DNA of 64,000 bases from Bacillus sp. RO1. Its GTDB lineage: Bacteria; Bacillota; Bacilli; Bacillales; Bacillaceae_I. The notes beneath the pieces are model-generated. The model was given only the letters and a program-made list of their open reading frames with translations, had not been told where the DNA came from and made no database searches. The first letter of the stretch is position 1, and each line of letters begins with the position of its first letter. Positions 25,815 to 34,473 of this stretch are shown here, one piece after another. The translations under genes and the position numbers were made by a program. Location: assembly GCF_012524115.1 (NCBI RefSeq), contig NZ_JAAZWB010000078.1:97313-161312 (forward strand), read 5' to 3'.

Positions 25815-26816
25815 TTATTTTTGCTTATAATACGTAATCCCTAAAGCAAATGCGAGCACAAGGCCTTTGACGATATCCATCGCATAATAAGGAACAGACA
25901 TCATGACAAGGCCGTTTTGCAGGATTCCTATTAATACTGCTCCAATAAATGTCCCGAATGCATTCGGTTTGCCCGCTCCAAGTACGGCAAACCCTATAAA
26001 TGCCGCTGCTACAGAATCCATTAAATATGGGGTTCCGGCATTTATTTCCGCTGTCATAATCCTTGAAGCCAGCACCATTCCGCCGATTGCTGCTAATAAG
26101 GCAGAAAATAAATATGCCACTACTTTGTATTTATTTACTGCAATTCCTGAAAGCTTGGCGGCTTCTGCATTTCCACCGATGATGTACATAAATCTTCCAT
26201 GCTTCGTGTAGGTGAGGAAAATATGAACCACCACCACAATCGTTAACATGATGACAATAATCCATGGGACCTGCCCTAATTTCTGAAAAAACGGGCTGAT
26301 GGTTCCCGTTGCAAACGTACCGTCAGGCATGACCATATTTTGCGAAATAGTAGAGCCTTTTGTATAGGTTAAAGCGATTCCCTGAATGATGAACATTGTC
26401 GCAAGAGTCATTAGCATATCAGGAATTTTCAGCTTTACAATCATAAAAGAGTTGAAAGCCCCTACTAACAATGCTGCCGCGATTGCAGAAAAGATTGCCA
26501 CTGCCGTATTTTGCAAAAACCAGACGAACATGGAGATTACAATGGCATTGGATAGGGAAGCAACAGAACCTACCGATAAGTCGAAGCCATTTACTGTTAG
26601 AGAGATGGTGATGCCGATCGCGATTATCGTAACAATTGATATGGATCTTAGGATGTTGATGACATTATTGGATTGAATGAAGGTTGGGTTCGCTAGGGCA
26701 AAAACGGCAATCAATACAAAAATGGTAATGATGGTCCCGTATTTATATAAGAAGTCGAATAATTCAAAGCGGAAAGTCGGTTTTGCATTCTCTTGAAATT
26801 CTATATCAGTTTTCAT
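25815..26816 (-). CDS. Ribose-family ABC transporter permease
   Basis: 333 residues from the ATG at 26816, which has AGGGGGAC upstream and overlaps the ATPase gene end by 11 nt. RbsC/BPD_transp_2 family: about nine membrane helices, the conserved GFDLSVGSVASLSNAIV, IPDMLMTLATMFIIQG, and the coupling/conserved loop RIMTAEINAGTPYLMDSVAAAFIGFAVLGAG with GTFIGAVLIGILQNG. Forms the channel of an importer. The cluster lies downstream of a SAM-I riboswitch, suggesting a methionine-cycle sugar or nucleoside substrate. Confidence 0.9.
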   Translation of the reverse strand: MKTDIEFQENAKPTFRFELFDFLYKYGTIITIFVLIAVFALANPTFIQSNNVINILRSISIVTIIAIGITISLTVNGFDLSVGSVASLSNAIVISMFVWFLQNTAVAIFSAIAAALLVGAFNSFMIVKLKIPDMLMTLATMFIIQGIALTYTKGSTISQNMVMPDGTFATGTISPFFQKLGQVPWIIVIMLTIVVVVHIFLTYTKHGRFMYIIGGNAEAAKLSGIAVNKYKVVAYLFSALLAAIGGMVLASRIMTAEINAGTPYLMDSVAAAFIGFAVLGAGKPNAFGTFIGAVLIGILQNGLVMMSVPYYAMDIVKGLVLAFALGITYYKQK

Positions 26817-28323
26817 TTCTTTGTCCCCCTGTTGAAAAGTATAGAAGCTCTTGCTCGTCTGTTTCTGCGGTGGAAAGCTCTTTTGTAACCTTGCCGTCGT
26901 AAAGGACATACACCCTGTTGGTCAAACCGACAATCTCTGAAAGCTCTGATGAGGCGTAAAGGATGGCCTTACCGCTTTTGGCAAGGGCGGCAATCAGTTT
27001 GAAAATGTCGCGCTTTGCTCCAACATCCACTCCTTTTGTCGGTTCATCAAAAATATAGATATCCGCATCAGAGACAAGCCATTTCCCGATAGCGATTTTT
27101 TGTTGATTTCCTCCTGAAAGTGTGTGGACGCTCGTGTCGGGTGACGGCGTTTTAATTCCTAAAGCTCTGATGGTTTCTTGTGATTTTGTTTTTTGCGCTT
27201 TTTTATCAAGAAAATGCAGAGCCTTAGTGAATGCATGGAGATTAGCGGAAATTAAATTTGTTTGTACGGATTCGTGGAGGATGAGACCTTCTTTTCTCCG
27301 CTCCTCCGGGACAAAGGCCAATCCGTTTTGAACCGCAACATGAGGGTTTTTTACCTTTACCGTTTCCCCTTTGATTCGGATGTTACCAGTAGTTTTTTGT
27401 GTATCTCCGAATAGCGCCTTGCACAGTTCCGTTTTCCCCGCTCCAACAAGGCCAGCTATTCCCACCACCTCTCCTGCTTTAACGTAGAGGCTTACATCTT
27501 TCACCACACTATGGTCGCTGAGTTCTTCTATTTCTAGAATGGTCGCACCAAAGGTTGAATCGTGTTTAGGAAACTGCTGCTCCAGTTTCTGACCGAGCAT
27601 CCACTCTACAATCTTTTCTGGTGTAAGGTTAACAACCATGTCCCGTTTGACCACTTGACCATTTCTCATAATCGTTATTTCATCACAGATCTCGACGATT
27701 TCAGGAATCCGGTGGGAGATAAAAATGATCCCAACCCCTTCCTCTTTCAATCTCTTGATAACAGAAAACAATCTTTCTGTCTCTCTATTGCTAAGGGGCG
27801 CTGTTGGTTCATCCAGAATCAAAAATTTACAATCTGTTGAAATGGCTCTTGCCAGGAGGACCATTTGTTTTTCTGCCAACGTCAGCGTGTTTACGAGACG
27901 ATCGGTTGAGATGTTACTATCTAATTTTTTTAAGTGAGTTTCTGCTTTTTTATGTATCTCTCTCCAACGTATCCATTGCTTTTTTCCAGCGTGCTGCACC
28001 GTCTCTTGCAACATTATATTCTCCGCTACCGTCAAAGTAGGAATCAACGCCGCATCCACTTCCTGATAAACGATTTGTATCCCTGCCTTTTGGGAGTCAG
28101 ATGGTTTAGAGATGGAGAGTCCCTTGCCACCGAGTTTAATTTCCCCGCTAAAATGATCGTACGCTCCAGCAAGCACCTTCATTAACGACGATTTTCCCGC
28201 TCCATTGGCCCCAATTAAGGCATGAACACTTCCGGGTTTTGCGGTAAATGTCACCTGGTCCAAAGCTTTCACGCCAGGAAATTCTAAGGAGATGTCTTTC
28301 ATTTCAAGTAATGTGTTAATCAT
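26806..28323 (-). CDS. Ribose-family ABC transporter ATP-binding protein (two NBDs)
   Basis: 505 residues, ATG at 28323 behind GAGGGGGAG. Typical RbsA/MglA double-NBD protein: first Walker A GANGAGKSSL, a degenerate first signature (LTLAEKQMVLLARA), Walker B FLILDEPTAPLS; second half AGLVGAGKTEL, complete signature TLSGGNQQKIAIGKWL, and DEPTKGVDVGAK. Peripheral membrane ATPase energising the adjacent permease. Confidence 0.93.
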   Translation of the reverse strand: MINTLLEMKDISLEFPGVKALDQVTFTAKPGSVHALIGANGAGKSSLMKVLAGAYDHFSGEIKLGGKGLSISKPSDSQKAGIQIVYQEVDAALIPTLTVAENIMLQETVQHAGKKQWIRWREIHKKAETHLKKLDSNISTDRLVNTLTLAEKQMVLLARAISTDCKFLILDEPTAPLSNRETERLFSVIKRLKEEGVGIIFISHRIPEIVEICDEITIMRNGQVVKRDMVVNLTPEKIVEWMLGQKLEQQFPKHDSTFGATILEIEELSDHSVVKDVSLYVKAGEVVGIAGLVGAGKTELCKALFGDTQKTTGNIRIKGETVKVKNPHVAVQNGLAFVPEERRKEGLILHESVQTNLISANLHAFTKALHFLDKKAQKTKSQETIRALGIKTPSPDTSVHTLSGGNQQKIAIGKWLVSDADIYIFDEPTKGVDVGAKRDIFKLIAALAKSGKAILYASSELSEIVGLTNRVYVLYDGKVTKELSTAETDEQELLYFSTGGQRNEN

Positions 28324-28353
28324 TCTGCTCCCCCTCTCTATAAAACACACAAA

Positions 28354-28377
28354 CACTCTCTCCTAATGAAGAGAGTG
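28354..28377 (-). other. Intra-operon hairpin after the binding-protein gene
   Basis: CACTCTCTTCATTAGGAGAGAGTG-like inverted repeat (minus strand) 8 nt past the binding-protein stop codon and before the ATPase gene, with only a weak T-rich tail. It probably stabilises or partly terminates the transcript so the binding protein is made in excess. Confidence 0.5.
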
Positions 28378-28384
28378 CCTTTTA

Positions 28385-29497
28385 TTATTTTTTGTAATGC
28401 TCTATCAACGTGTTCATCCATTCTTCTAAAAAGGCATCTGACTCTCCCCAGCCTTCTACTACAGATGAAAGGTTGCCCATGTTTACCGCTTCGCTAGATT
28501 GTTGCAATTCTTCTTGAGAGATTAACGAAGCTTCCAAGTCATAAGTTTGCGGTGTTTCTTCCCCGGCAAGCTTTTTCGCAAGCAAACGAAGGTTAATAGC
28601 ACCAATCAATTTCGGATCCACAGCTGCTGTGTATTTCCAAGGGCTTCCTTCAGTACTGATTTCCTGCAAGTCTGCATTCGAAACATCAATTCCGTAAATC
28701 TTGATTTCCTCTCTGCCGGCCTCTTTCAACGCACGTGCCGCTCCGACTGCAAATGCATCCCATGTAGCAAAAATAGCATCAATGCTTCCTTTTGGATGTT
28801 TGTTCAACATTGCCGCAACCGCGTTCTGTGTTTGAATGGAAGTATCTGCCGCTGCCACTCCAAAGCGTTCCACTTCGTTCAGACCAGGATTATTTTCTAA
28901 CGTTTGTTTATACACATTGTTACGTCGAACCATCGGTGGGAAACCGTCCACCCAAAGATACACCACATTCGCTTCCCCATTGAAATCATTGACCAATTGA
29001 TCAAGTGCCAACGTTGCCAGTTCTTCATCATCTTGAGAAGTTAACGTAACGCCTTCAATGTTGCCCAGGTCTCCGTTAGAATCAAAAGTGACCACTTCTT
29101 TGCCACTGTCTATTAGCTGTTGAACACCTTCCACTGTTGCAGCATCATCGCCATGTGAAATAATGACCCCATCATAATCTTGGTTAACCGTCTGATTAAT
29201 TGCGTCATGGAATTTTGCACTGTCACCATTTGCAGTAAACACATCTACTGTAAACCCAAAGGATTCTCCTTCCTCTTTCGCCCCTGCTAAAAATTGAGCC
29301 GTATGGTCATCCCCGCCAATCTTTCGGATAACTTTAATTTTTGCACCTTCTCCGTCAGCAAACTTATCAGGTACATTCTCAATTGGTCCCGTCGGCTTAC
29401 TGCTAGCTGCAGAATCGCCTCCAGCACTACATCCTGCTAATAATAAAGTTGCTGTTGTTAATGCTACAATTCCTTTTTTAAAGATGTTCTTTTTCAT
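28385..29497 (-). CDS. Ribose-type ABC transporter substrate-binding lipoprotein
   Basis: 370 residues. Signal peptide with lipobox LLLAGC (Cys22) followed by GGDSAASS. The periplasmic-binding protein type I fold is seen in IKVIRKIGGDDHTAQFLAGA, QTVNQDYDGVIISHGDDAATVEGVQQLIDSGKEVVTFDSNGD-type positions, and DAIFATWDAFAVGAARALKEAG with IYGIDVSN near the C-terminus. Anchored outside the cell, it delivers a sugar-like ligand to the permease/ATPase encoded downstream. The family's usual ligands are ribose, galactose and nucleosides; the S-box upstream points to a sulfur-bearing ribose compound. Confidence 0.9.
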   Translation of the reverse strand: MKKNIFKKGIVALTTATLLLAGCSAGGDSAASSKPTGPIENVPDKFADGEGAKIKVIRKIGGDDHTAQFLAGAKEEGESFGFTVDVFTANGDSAKFHDAINQTVNQDYDGVIISHGDDAATVEGVQQLIDSGKEVVTFDSNGDLGNIEGVTLTSQDDEELATLALDQLVNDFNGEANVVYLWVDGFPPMVRRNNVYKQTLENNPGLNEVERFGVAAADTSIQTQNAVAAMLNKHPKGSIDAIFATWDAFAVGAARALKEAGREEIKIYGIDVSNADLQEISTEGSPWKYTAAVDPKLIGAINLRLLAKKLAGEETPQTYDLEASLISQEELQQSSEAVNMGNLSSVVEGWGESDAFLEEWMNTLIEHYKK

Positions 29498-29530
29498 TTT
29501 TTTTGCTCCCCTTTTTGCTTTATTTTTCTT

Positions 29531-29690
29531 TTGTTAAGTTGGGATAACCCAGCTGTTGATTGGAGCATAGAGCGAAGACTCCTGAGGGAGATAGCGCTAG
29601 GTGGATACCCCTCAAGCGTTGCGAGGAGGCTCCAGCGACTCCCCTAGGAAAGCGAAGCTCAGTGCGGAAATCAATCGCGGTGTTTATTCG
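29531..29690. repeat. Palindromic MITE-like element (family D, copy 2)
   Basis: Same element as at 5.9-6.1 kb, inverted: CTGTTGATTGGAGC, GCGAAGACTCCTGAGGGAGATAGCGCT, GAGGAGGCTCCAGC, CCCCTAGGAAAGCGAAGC, GCGGAAATCAATCGCGGTGTTT. It lies between the SAM riboswitch terminator and the binding-protein gene, so inside the leader of the transporter operon. No transposase. Confidence 0.82.
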
Positions 29691-29699
29691 AACCCAAAA

Positions 29700-29872
29700 T
29701 AAAAAACCTCTCCAAGAAAGAGAGGTTTGAGCGCTAATTGAAAACAAAAAGACTTGTCCCTCTCTTATCTTTCAAAACATCACTGTTTTGCAGGATTTAG
29801 CACCAATTCCAAACGGAACGGTTGCTGGGCGTCATAGGGCCAGTCCCTCTGCCACTCTTGATAAGAGATCGA
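29700..29872 (-). promoter_or_regulatory. SAM-I (S-box) riboswitch with terminator
   Basis: The minus strand reads CTCTTATCAAGAG...GAGGGACTGGCCC-ATGACGCCC-AGCAACC...GGTGCTAAATCCTGC...GATAAGAGAGGGAC, the conserved S-box core closed by P1 CTCTTATC/GATAAGAG. An intrinsic terminator AAACCTCTC-TTTCTTG-GAGAGGTTT with T-run follows (29704-29728). High SAM should terminate transcription; SAM shortage should turn on the ABC transporter genes downstream. Confidence 0.95.
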
Positions 29873-30009
29873 AATATTTAGTTTATTAAGAATTAAGTAT
29901 TACTTTACCGCCTTAAAGAAGAGGTGTCAATGACTTTTTTTGAAGAATTATAAAAATTTCATGTTGAAGGTTTAAATTGTGGCCCACCTCGCCTACATAA
30001 GGTCGTTTC

Positions 30010-30500
30010 TCACCAAACTGACGTCTTGATAAGAGCGATGAAGACCTCGCTCCTCCCGTTCTCACCTTACTGACGTCTTCATAAGAGTGATGAGGAGCTC
30101 TCTCCTGCTTTTCTCACCTAACTGATGTCTTCATAAGAGCGATGAAGACCTCGCTCTAGCCTTTTCCACTTAACTGACATCCTCATATGGCCGATGAAGA
30201 CCTCGCTCTAGCCTTTTCCACCTAACTGACGTCCTCATTATGGCGATGAAGACCTCTCTCCTGCTTTTCTCACCCTAACTGATGTCTTCATAAGAGCGAT
30301 GAAGACCTTTCTCTAACCTTTTCCACCTAACTGATGTCCTCATATGGCCTATGAGGACCTCGCTCTAGCCTTTTCCACTTGACTGACGTCCTCATATGGC
30401 CTATGAAGACCTCGCACTAACCTTTTCCACCTAACTGACGTCCTCATATGGCGATGAAGACCTCTCTCATTAGATTTTATGGATAAAGAGGTCTTCATCA
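30010..30500. repeat. 52-bp-period hairpin array (family B, copy 1)
   Basis: Nine units spaced 52 bp (one 53), each with an arm pair such as GTCTTCAT-AAGAGCG-ATGAAGAC followed by CTCGCTCTAGCCTTTTCCACCT-like spacer. Some units have GTCCTCAT/ATGAGGAC instead, keeping the pairing. A degenerate end unit follows. It occupies most of the spacer between the alpha-glucosidase terminator and the S-box; no gene is seen there. Confidence 0.9.
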
Positions 30501-30546
30501 TCGGCGCTTAGAAAATTCGTTACCTTTTCTCACCATAAAAAGAAAA

Positions 30547-30568
30547 GCCTCACCTAAAATGGTGAGAC
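30547..30568 (-). terminator. Terminator of the alpha-glucosidase gene
   Basis: Minus strand AAAGTCTCACC-ATTTTA-GGTGAGGCTTTTC followed by T-rich sequence, about 20 nt past the stop codon. Confidence 0.7.
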
Positions 30569-30584
30569 TTTCCCAAGCTATATC

Positions 30585-32255
30585 TTATTTCGAAACCACG
30601 TAAACACGAGTTTCATAAGGCTTCAATGTCAATTCAGACACACCTTTATGAGCAGCAACATCATAGTTTTGAAGACGAAGGTCAGCAGAAGCAACCTCAA
30701 GTTCTTCAAGCTCTATTGTGACTTCTTCTTCACTCAAGTTACATAATACAACAGCTATTTTGTTATCAAGCGTTCTTGTGTAACCGTAAACTTGTGTATC
30801 ATCTTCAAGAATTAGGTTGTATTCACCATAGACAAATACTTCCTCTTCTTTACGGATTTTGATCATGTCTCTGTAGAAGCTTAATACGGAATTCGGGTCG
30901 TTCCATTGCTTTTCCACATTGATGGTTTTGTAGTTTTCATTCACGCCCATCCATGGAGTACCAGTGGTGAATCCTCCGTTTGGCTCGTCATTCCATTGCA
31001 TTGGCGTACGGGAGTTGTCACGGCCTTTAGCCCAGATGATTTCCATCACCTTTTGGGCATACTCTTCCCCTTTAGCACTCTCAATATTGTAAAGGTTTTT
31101 CATGCCAACATCATCGTAGTCGTTAATGCTGTCAAACTTCACATTCGTCATACCAAGTTCTTGACCTTGGTAGATGAAAGGAGTTCCTTGCATTAGGAAA
31201 TACAGTGCACCAAGGGATTTCGCACTTTCTACTAGGTATTCTTTATCATTACCCCATGTCGAAACAGAACGAGCCTGGTCATGGTTTTCAAGGAATAATG
31301 CATTCCAGCCGTTTCCTTCCAACCCTTTCTGCCATTTCGTTAATGTTTTCTTTAGTTGAAGAAGGTCTACGCCGCCTTCTGTTCCTTTTTCCCAAAGACC
31401 AAGATGTTCAAATTGAAAAATCATATTGAATTTCCCGTTTTCTTCGCCAACCCACTCATCCGCTTGGTTCAGCTTCACACCATTTGCTTCCCCGACAGTC
31501 ATGATGTCATAACGCGCAAACGTTTGCTCTTTTAATTCCTCAAGGTGTTTTTGAATTCCTTCCACATTCATCATGTAGTCAAAAGATGGAACATAATCTA
31601 AACCTTTTGGATTCGGCAGGTCTGGGAATCCAGGTTCTTTTTTGATATGAGAAATAGCATCCACGCGGAATCCGTCAATCCCTTTATCCAACCACCAGTT
31701 AATCATATCGTACAATGCAAAGCGTACATCTTTATTCTCCCAGTTCAAGTCAGGCTGTTCTGTTGCAAAGATGTGCATGTAATACTGGCCAGTCTTCTCA
31801 TCCAACTTCCAAGCCGGACCATTGAAAATACTCTCCCAGTTGTTCGGCTCCTTGCCGTTTTTTCCATCTTTCCAAATGTACCAATCGCGTTTTGGATTGT
31901 CCTTAGAAGATGCAGATTCAATGAACCACTCGTGTTGATCAGAAGTGTGGTTGATAACTAAATCTATGATAAGCTTCATGTCGCGGTTATGCACTTCTTC
32001 TAATAACTCATCAAAATCCGCCATGTTTCCGAAGTCTTCCATGATGTCCTGATAATCACTAATATCATACCCATTATCTACATTCGGAGACTTATACATC
32101 GGACAAATCCAAATAACATCTATACCCATATCTTTTAAATAATCTAGTTTAGAAATAACTCCTCTTAAATCACCAATACCGTCACCATTGGAATCCATGA
32201 AACTTCTTGGATATACCTGATAGGCAACTGCTTCTTTCCACCATATCTTTTTCAA
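30585..32255 (-). CDS. malL: GH13 alpha-glucosidase (subfamily 31 type)
   Basis: 556 residues, cytosolic. GH13 barrel: region I DLVINHTSDQH, nucleophile D199 in GFRVDAISH, acid/base E256 in VGEANG, and D326 in ENHDQARS. In characterised family members the residue after the nucleophile tracks specificity: Val in oligo-1,6-glucosidases, Ala/Thr in alpha-1,4 (maltase-type) enzymes. Here it is Ala200, so maltose-type substrates are likely; this is inference. It lies alone, with palindromic LacI/GalR-like operator sequence upstream and a terminator downstream. Confidence 0.92.
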   Translation of the reverse strand: MKKIWWKEAVAYQVYPRSFMDSNGDGIGDLRGVISKLDYLKDMGIDVIWICPMYKSPNVDNGYDISDYQDIMEDFGNMADFDELLEEVHNRDMKLIIDLVINHTSDQHEWFIESASSKDNPKRDWYIWKDGKNGKEPNNWESIFNGPAWKLDEKTGQYYMHIFATEQPDLNWENKDVRFALYDMINWWLDKGIDGFRVDAISHIKKEPGFPDLPNPKGLDYVPSFDYMMNVEGIQKHLEELKEQTFARYDIMTVGEANGVKLNQADEWVGEENGKFNMIFQFEHLGLWEKGTEGGVDLLQLKKTLTKWQKGLEGNGWNALFLENHDQARSVSTWGNDKEYLVESAKSLGALYFLMQGTPFIYQGQELGMTNVKFDSINDYDDVGMKNLYNIESAKGEEYAQKVMEIIWAKGRDNSRTPMQWNDEPNGGFTTGTPWMGVNENYKTINVEKQWNDPNSVLSFYRDMIKIRKEEEVFVYGEYNLILEDDTQVYGYTRTLDNKIAVVLCNLSEEEVTIELEELEVASADLRLQNYDVAAHKGVSELTLKPYETRVYVVSK

Positions 32256-32293
32256 TCTTGATACACTCCCTTATCAACTACACTTCGCTATGA

Positions 32294-32325
32294 TAACGGT
32301 TGCACGATTGCGTAACCGTTTGCAC
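32294..32325. promoter_or_regulatory. Possible LacI-family operator upstream of the alpha-glucosidase gene
   Basis: AACGGTTGCAC and AACCGTTTGCAC lie 17-18 bp apart, with AACGGTT/AACCGTT forming an inverted repeat around GCACGATTGCGT. LacI/GalR regulators bind palindromes of this kind and often control malL genes. About 40-70 nt upstream of the start codon. No regulator gene is in the window. Confidence 0.4.
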
Positions 32326-32478
32326 AAATCTACAAAAAAATATCACTTGGAATAATTCCACTACTTTACTATACCATCTTTTTCACTAATTTCAACTTAA
32401 ATTCTGATTTTGTTTTATTCATGAAATGATGGTAGCTGGTAACACTAAGGTGTAGGAATATTTTAGGAGGATTTTATC

Positions 32479-33720
32479 ATGAAATATTTATTGATTTGCC
32501 TATTGGCTGTAACTGTTGTTTTTGCACCTTTGTCTAGCTTTTCTGCAGCAACGGAACAACCAAAAGTTGCTTTTACAAGATACCATTCCTTATGGCTGTT
32601 TGATGGTACGAAGGAAGTCCCATTGCACGAAAACATTGAAGTAGGAAAATTTAATTGGTCAAATGACGGTAAATGGCTTGTTTATGAAGCTAAACAGGTG
32701 GATCTGCAAACAGAATCTGAAGAATATGACATCTGGTTATATAATTCAGAAACTATGAGTTCCAGTAAACTAAAAATTGCCGGGCATGATCCACAGTGGA
32801 ATCCCGTTGACCGTACATTTGCCTTTCTGACAGGCTCTATTCTCTGTGTAGTGGAACTCACTTCCGGAACGCCTATTATTCATCAGCTTACAGGTGGTGT
32901 ATCAAGTTTCACTTGGGATGCTGAAGGTGTTAACTTAATCGCCTCTGCTAGTGCGGCTTTGTTTCCTGATGGCTGGAGCCACCCGAGACTTTACGAAGTT
33001 CATTGGGGCGTAGAAAAAGAAGCTCACGAAATGGATGTAAAAGTAACACCTCTTCACACGGTTTCATCACCTCTAAAATACGAGGACACTTCTATTTTAG
33101 CAGTAGATGTAGAGGATTATTCTTGGTCTCATGACGGGAAAAACTTAGCGATGGTGGTTACCCCTACAGCTTCATGGTCAGCTGACAGCAATATGCTGAG
33201 TGTATATGTAAAAGAGAATAAGCTATTTATTCCACTTGGAGAAATGTTACTTGATCCCAACTGGATAAAGTGGGCACCGACTAAACCATTTCTTGCTTCT
33301 ATTCAGGGCGGAGGTAGGATGACCAGTGGCGATGTGCAAAATAAGATACTGATGACAAGCACCATTATCCCGAATTATAAAAAAGCACATACACCACAAG
33401 GGTTTGCGGATGTAGATTTTGACTGGGTCGATGATGAGAATATTGTCGTGGCTCGCGGTAGAGAGACCAGTGAGAGCTCCGAGAAATTTGTTTCTTCTTT
33501 ATATTTGGTAGGCTTGAAGGAAAAAGAGGCAGTTAAGATTTCGAAAACACCAGAAGGTTATTCTGATGGAGAGCCTGTGGTTTTGGGAGAAGGTTCATCT
33601 TTGGCTTGGATACGCGAAGATGCGGATGGCAGGAGGCATATTTGGATGAGTAAGGTTGATGGTTCTGACGGTAGGATGCTTGTGGAGAATGTGTTTGAGG
33701 TGGTTTGGTTTGGGAAGTGA
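32479..33720 (+). CDS. Secreted TolB/WD40-like beta-propeller protein
   Basis: 413 residues. Signal peptide 1-23 (cleavage near FSAA). The mature protein repeats a propeller-blade pattern: LWLFDGTKEVPLHENIEVGKFNWSNDGKWLVYEA, DIWLYNSETMSSSKLKIAGHDPQWNPVDRTFAF and VEDYSWSHDGKNLAMVV are blades with S-x-D-G-K-type turns as in TolB-like six-bladed propellers. RBS AGGAGG. No catalytic residues recognised; surface binding or sensing role inferred. Monocistronic; a repeat array follows it. Confidence 0.75.
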   Translation: MKYLLICLLAVTVVFAPLSSFSAATEQPKVAFTRYHSLWLFDGTKEVPLHENIEVGKFNWSNDGKWLVYEAKQVDLQTESEEYDIWLYNSETMSSSKLKIAGHDPQWNPVDRTFAFLTGSILCVVELTSGTPIIHQLTGGVSSFTWDAEGVNLIASASAALFPDGWSHPRLYEVHWGVEKEAHEMDVKVTPLHTVSSPLKYEDTSILAVDVEDYSWSHDGKNLAMVVTPTASWSADSNMLSVYVKENKLFIPLGEMLLDPNWIKWAPTKPFLASIQGGGRMTSGDVQNKILMTSTIIPNYKKAHTPQGFADVDFDWVDDENIVVARGRETSESSEKFVSSLYLVGLKEKEAVKISKTPEGYSDGEPVVLGEGSSLAWIREDADGRRHIWMSKVDGSDGRMLVENVFEVVWFGK

Positions 33721-33759
33721 AATTGGGTTTTAATCTATTTTCTTGTTTGAGTGGGGGTT

Positions 33760-34200
33760 GTTGGGGTTCGGGCGTAGAGACGGCTTCTCTCTTAATTTTT
33801 ATGGTTTGGGATGCTGTTCGGGCGTAGAGACGGCTTCTCTGTTACCGTTTTTATGATTTGGGTTGCTGTTTGGGCGTAGAGACGGCTTCTCTCTTACCGT
33901 TTTTACGATTTTGATTGCTGTTCGGGCTTAGAGACAGCTTCTCTCTTACCGTTTTTACGATTTTGGTTGCTGTTCGGGCGTAGATACAGCCTCTCTCTTA
34001 CCGTTTTTATGATTTGGGATGCTGTTCGGGCTTAGAGACAGCTTCTCTCTTACCGTTTTTATCAATATGGTTGCCGTTCGGGCGTAGATACAGCTTCTCT
34101 CTTACCGTTTTTATGATTTGGGATGCCGTTCGGGCGTAGAGACGGCTTCTCTCTTACCGTTTTCATCAATATGGTTGCTATTCGGGCGTAGAGATACCTT
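33760..34200. repeat. 52-bp-period array (family C, copy 1)
   Basis: Nine units with TTCGGGCGTAGAGACGGCTT and CTCTCTTACCGTTTTTATGA, spaced 50 then 52 bp. A short stem recurs (GCCGT...ACGGC) and some units change both arms (GCTGT...ACAGC). Degenerate GTTCGGGT copies trail to about 34350. Lies in the spacer between the beta-propeller gene and the efp terminator; no credible gene there. Confidence 0.88.
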
Positions 34201-34410
34201 TTATTTCCTTCTATTGACACTTCATCCGGATTTCATTGAAGTTGGAGCTCATAGAACGCCTCTATTTTACGATTCAGCCAGGATTCACAGCCGTTCGGGT
34301 ATATAGAAGTTATCTACTGGACACTTCACCCGGAACTCACAGGAGTTCGGGTTTATAGATTCCTTATATTAGAAAAATCACAACCCACAGAATGCGCACA
34401 CAGCAACAAA

Positions 34411-34462
34411 AAAAGGAGAAGCCCCCCCATACCAACAACAAGGGACCTTCTCCTATTTTTTT
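34411..34462 (-). terminator. Terminator of the aroQ-yqhT-efp transcript
   Basis: Minus strand AAATAGGAGAAGG...CTTCTCCTTTTTTTG: a GGAGAAG/CTTCTCC stem with T7, just past the efp stop codon. Confidence 0.75.
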
Positions 34463-34473
34463 AAAAAATCAAA

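Noticed and set aside
29520..29747. 75-residue minus-strand open frame between riboswitch and binding-protein gene
   Set aside because: It coincides with copy 2 of the palindromic element and the S-box terminator; no ribosome binding site.
30010..30500. CRISPR array
   Set aside because: The whole 52-bp unit is conserved; there is no constant repeat with unique spacers, and no cas genes lie nearby. The same holds for the arrays at 33.8, 44.4 and 63.4 kb.
34118..34306. 62-residue plus-strand open frame
   Set aside because: Built from family C repeat units; no start signals.
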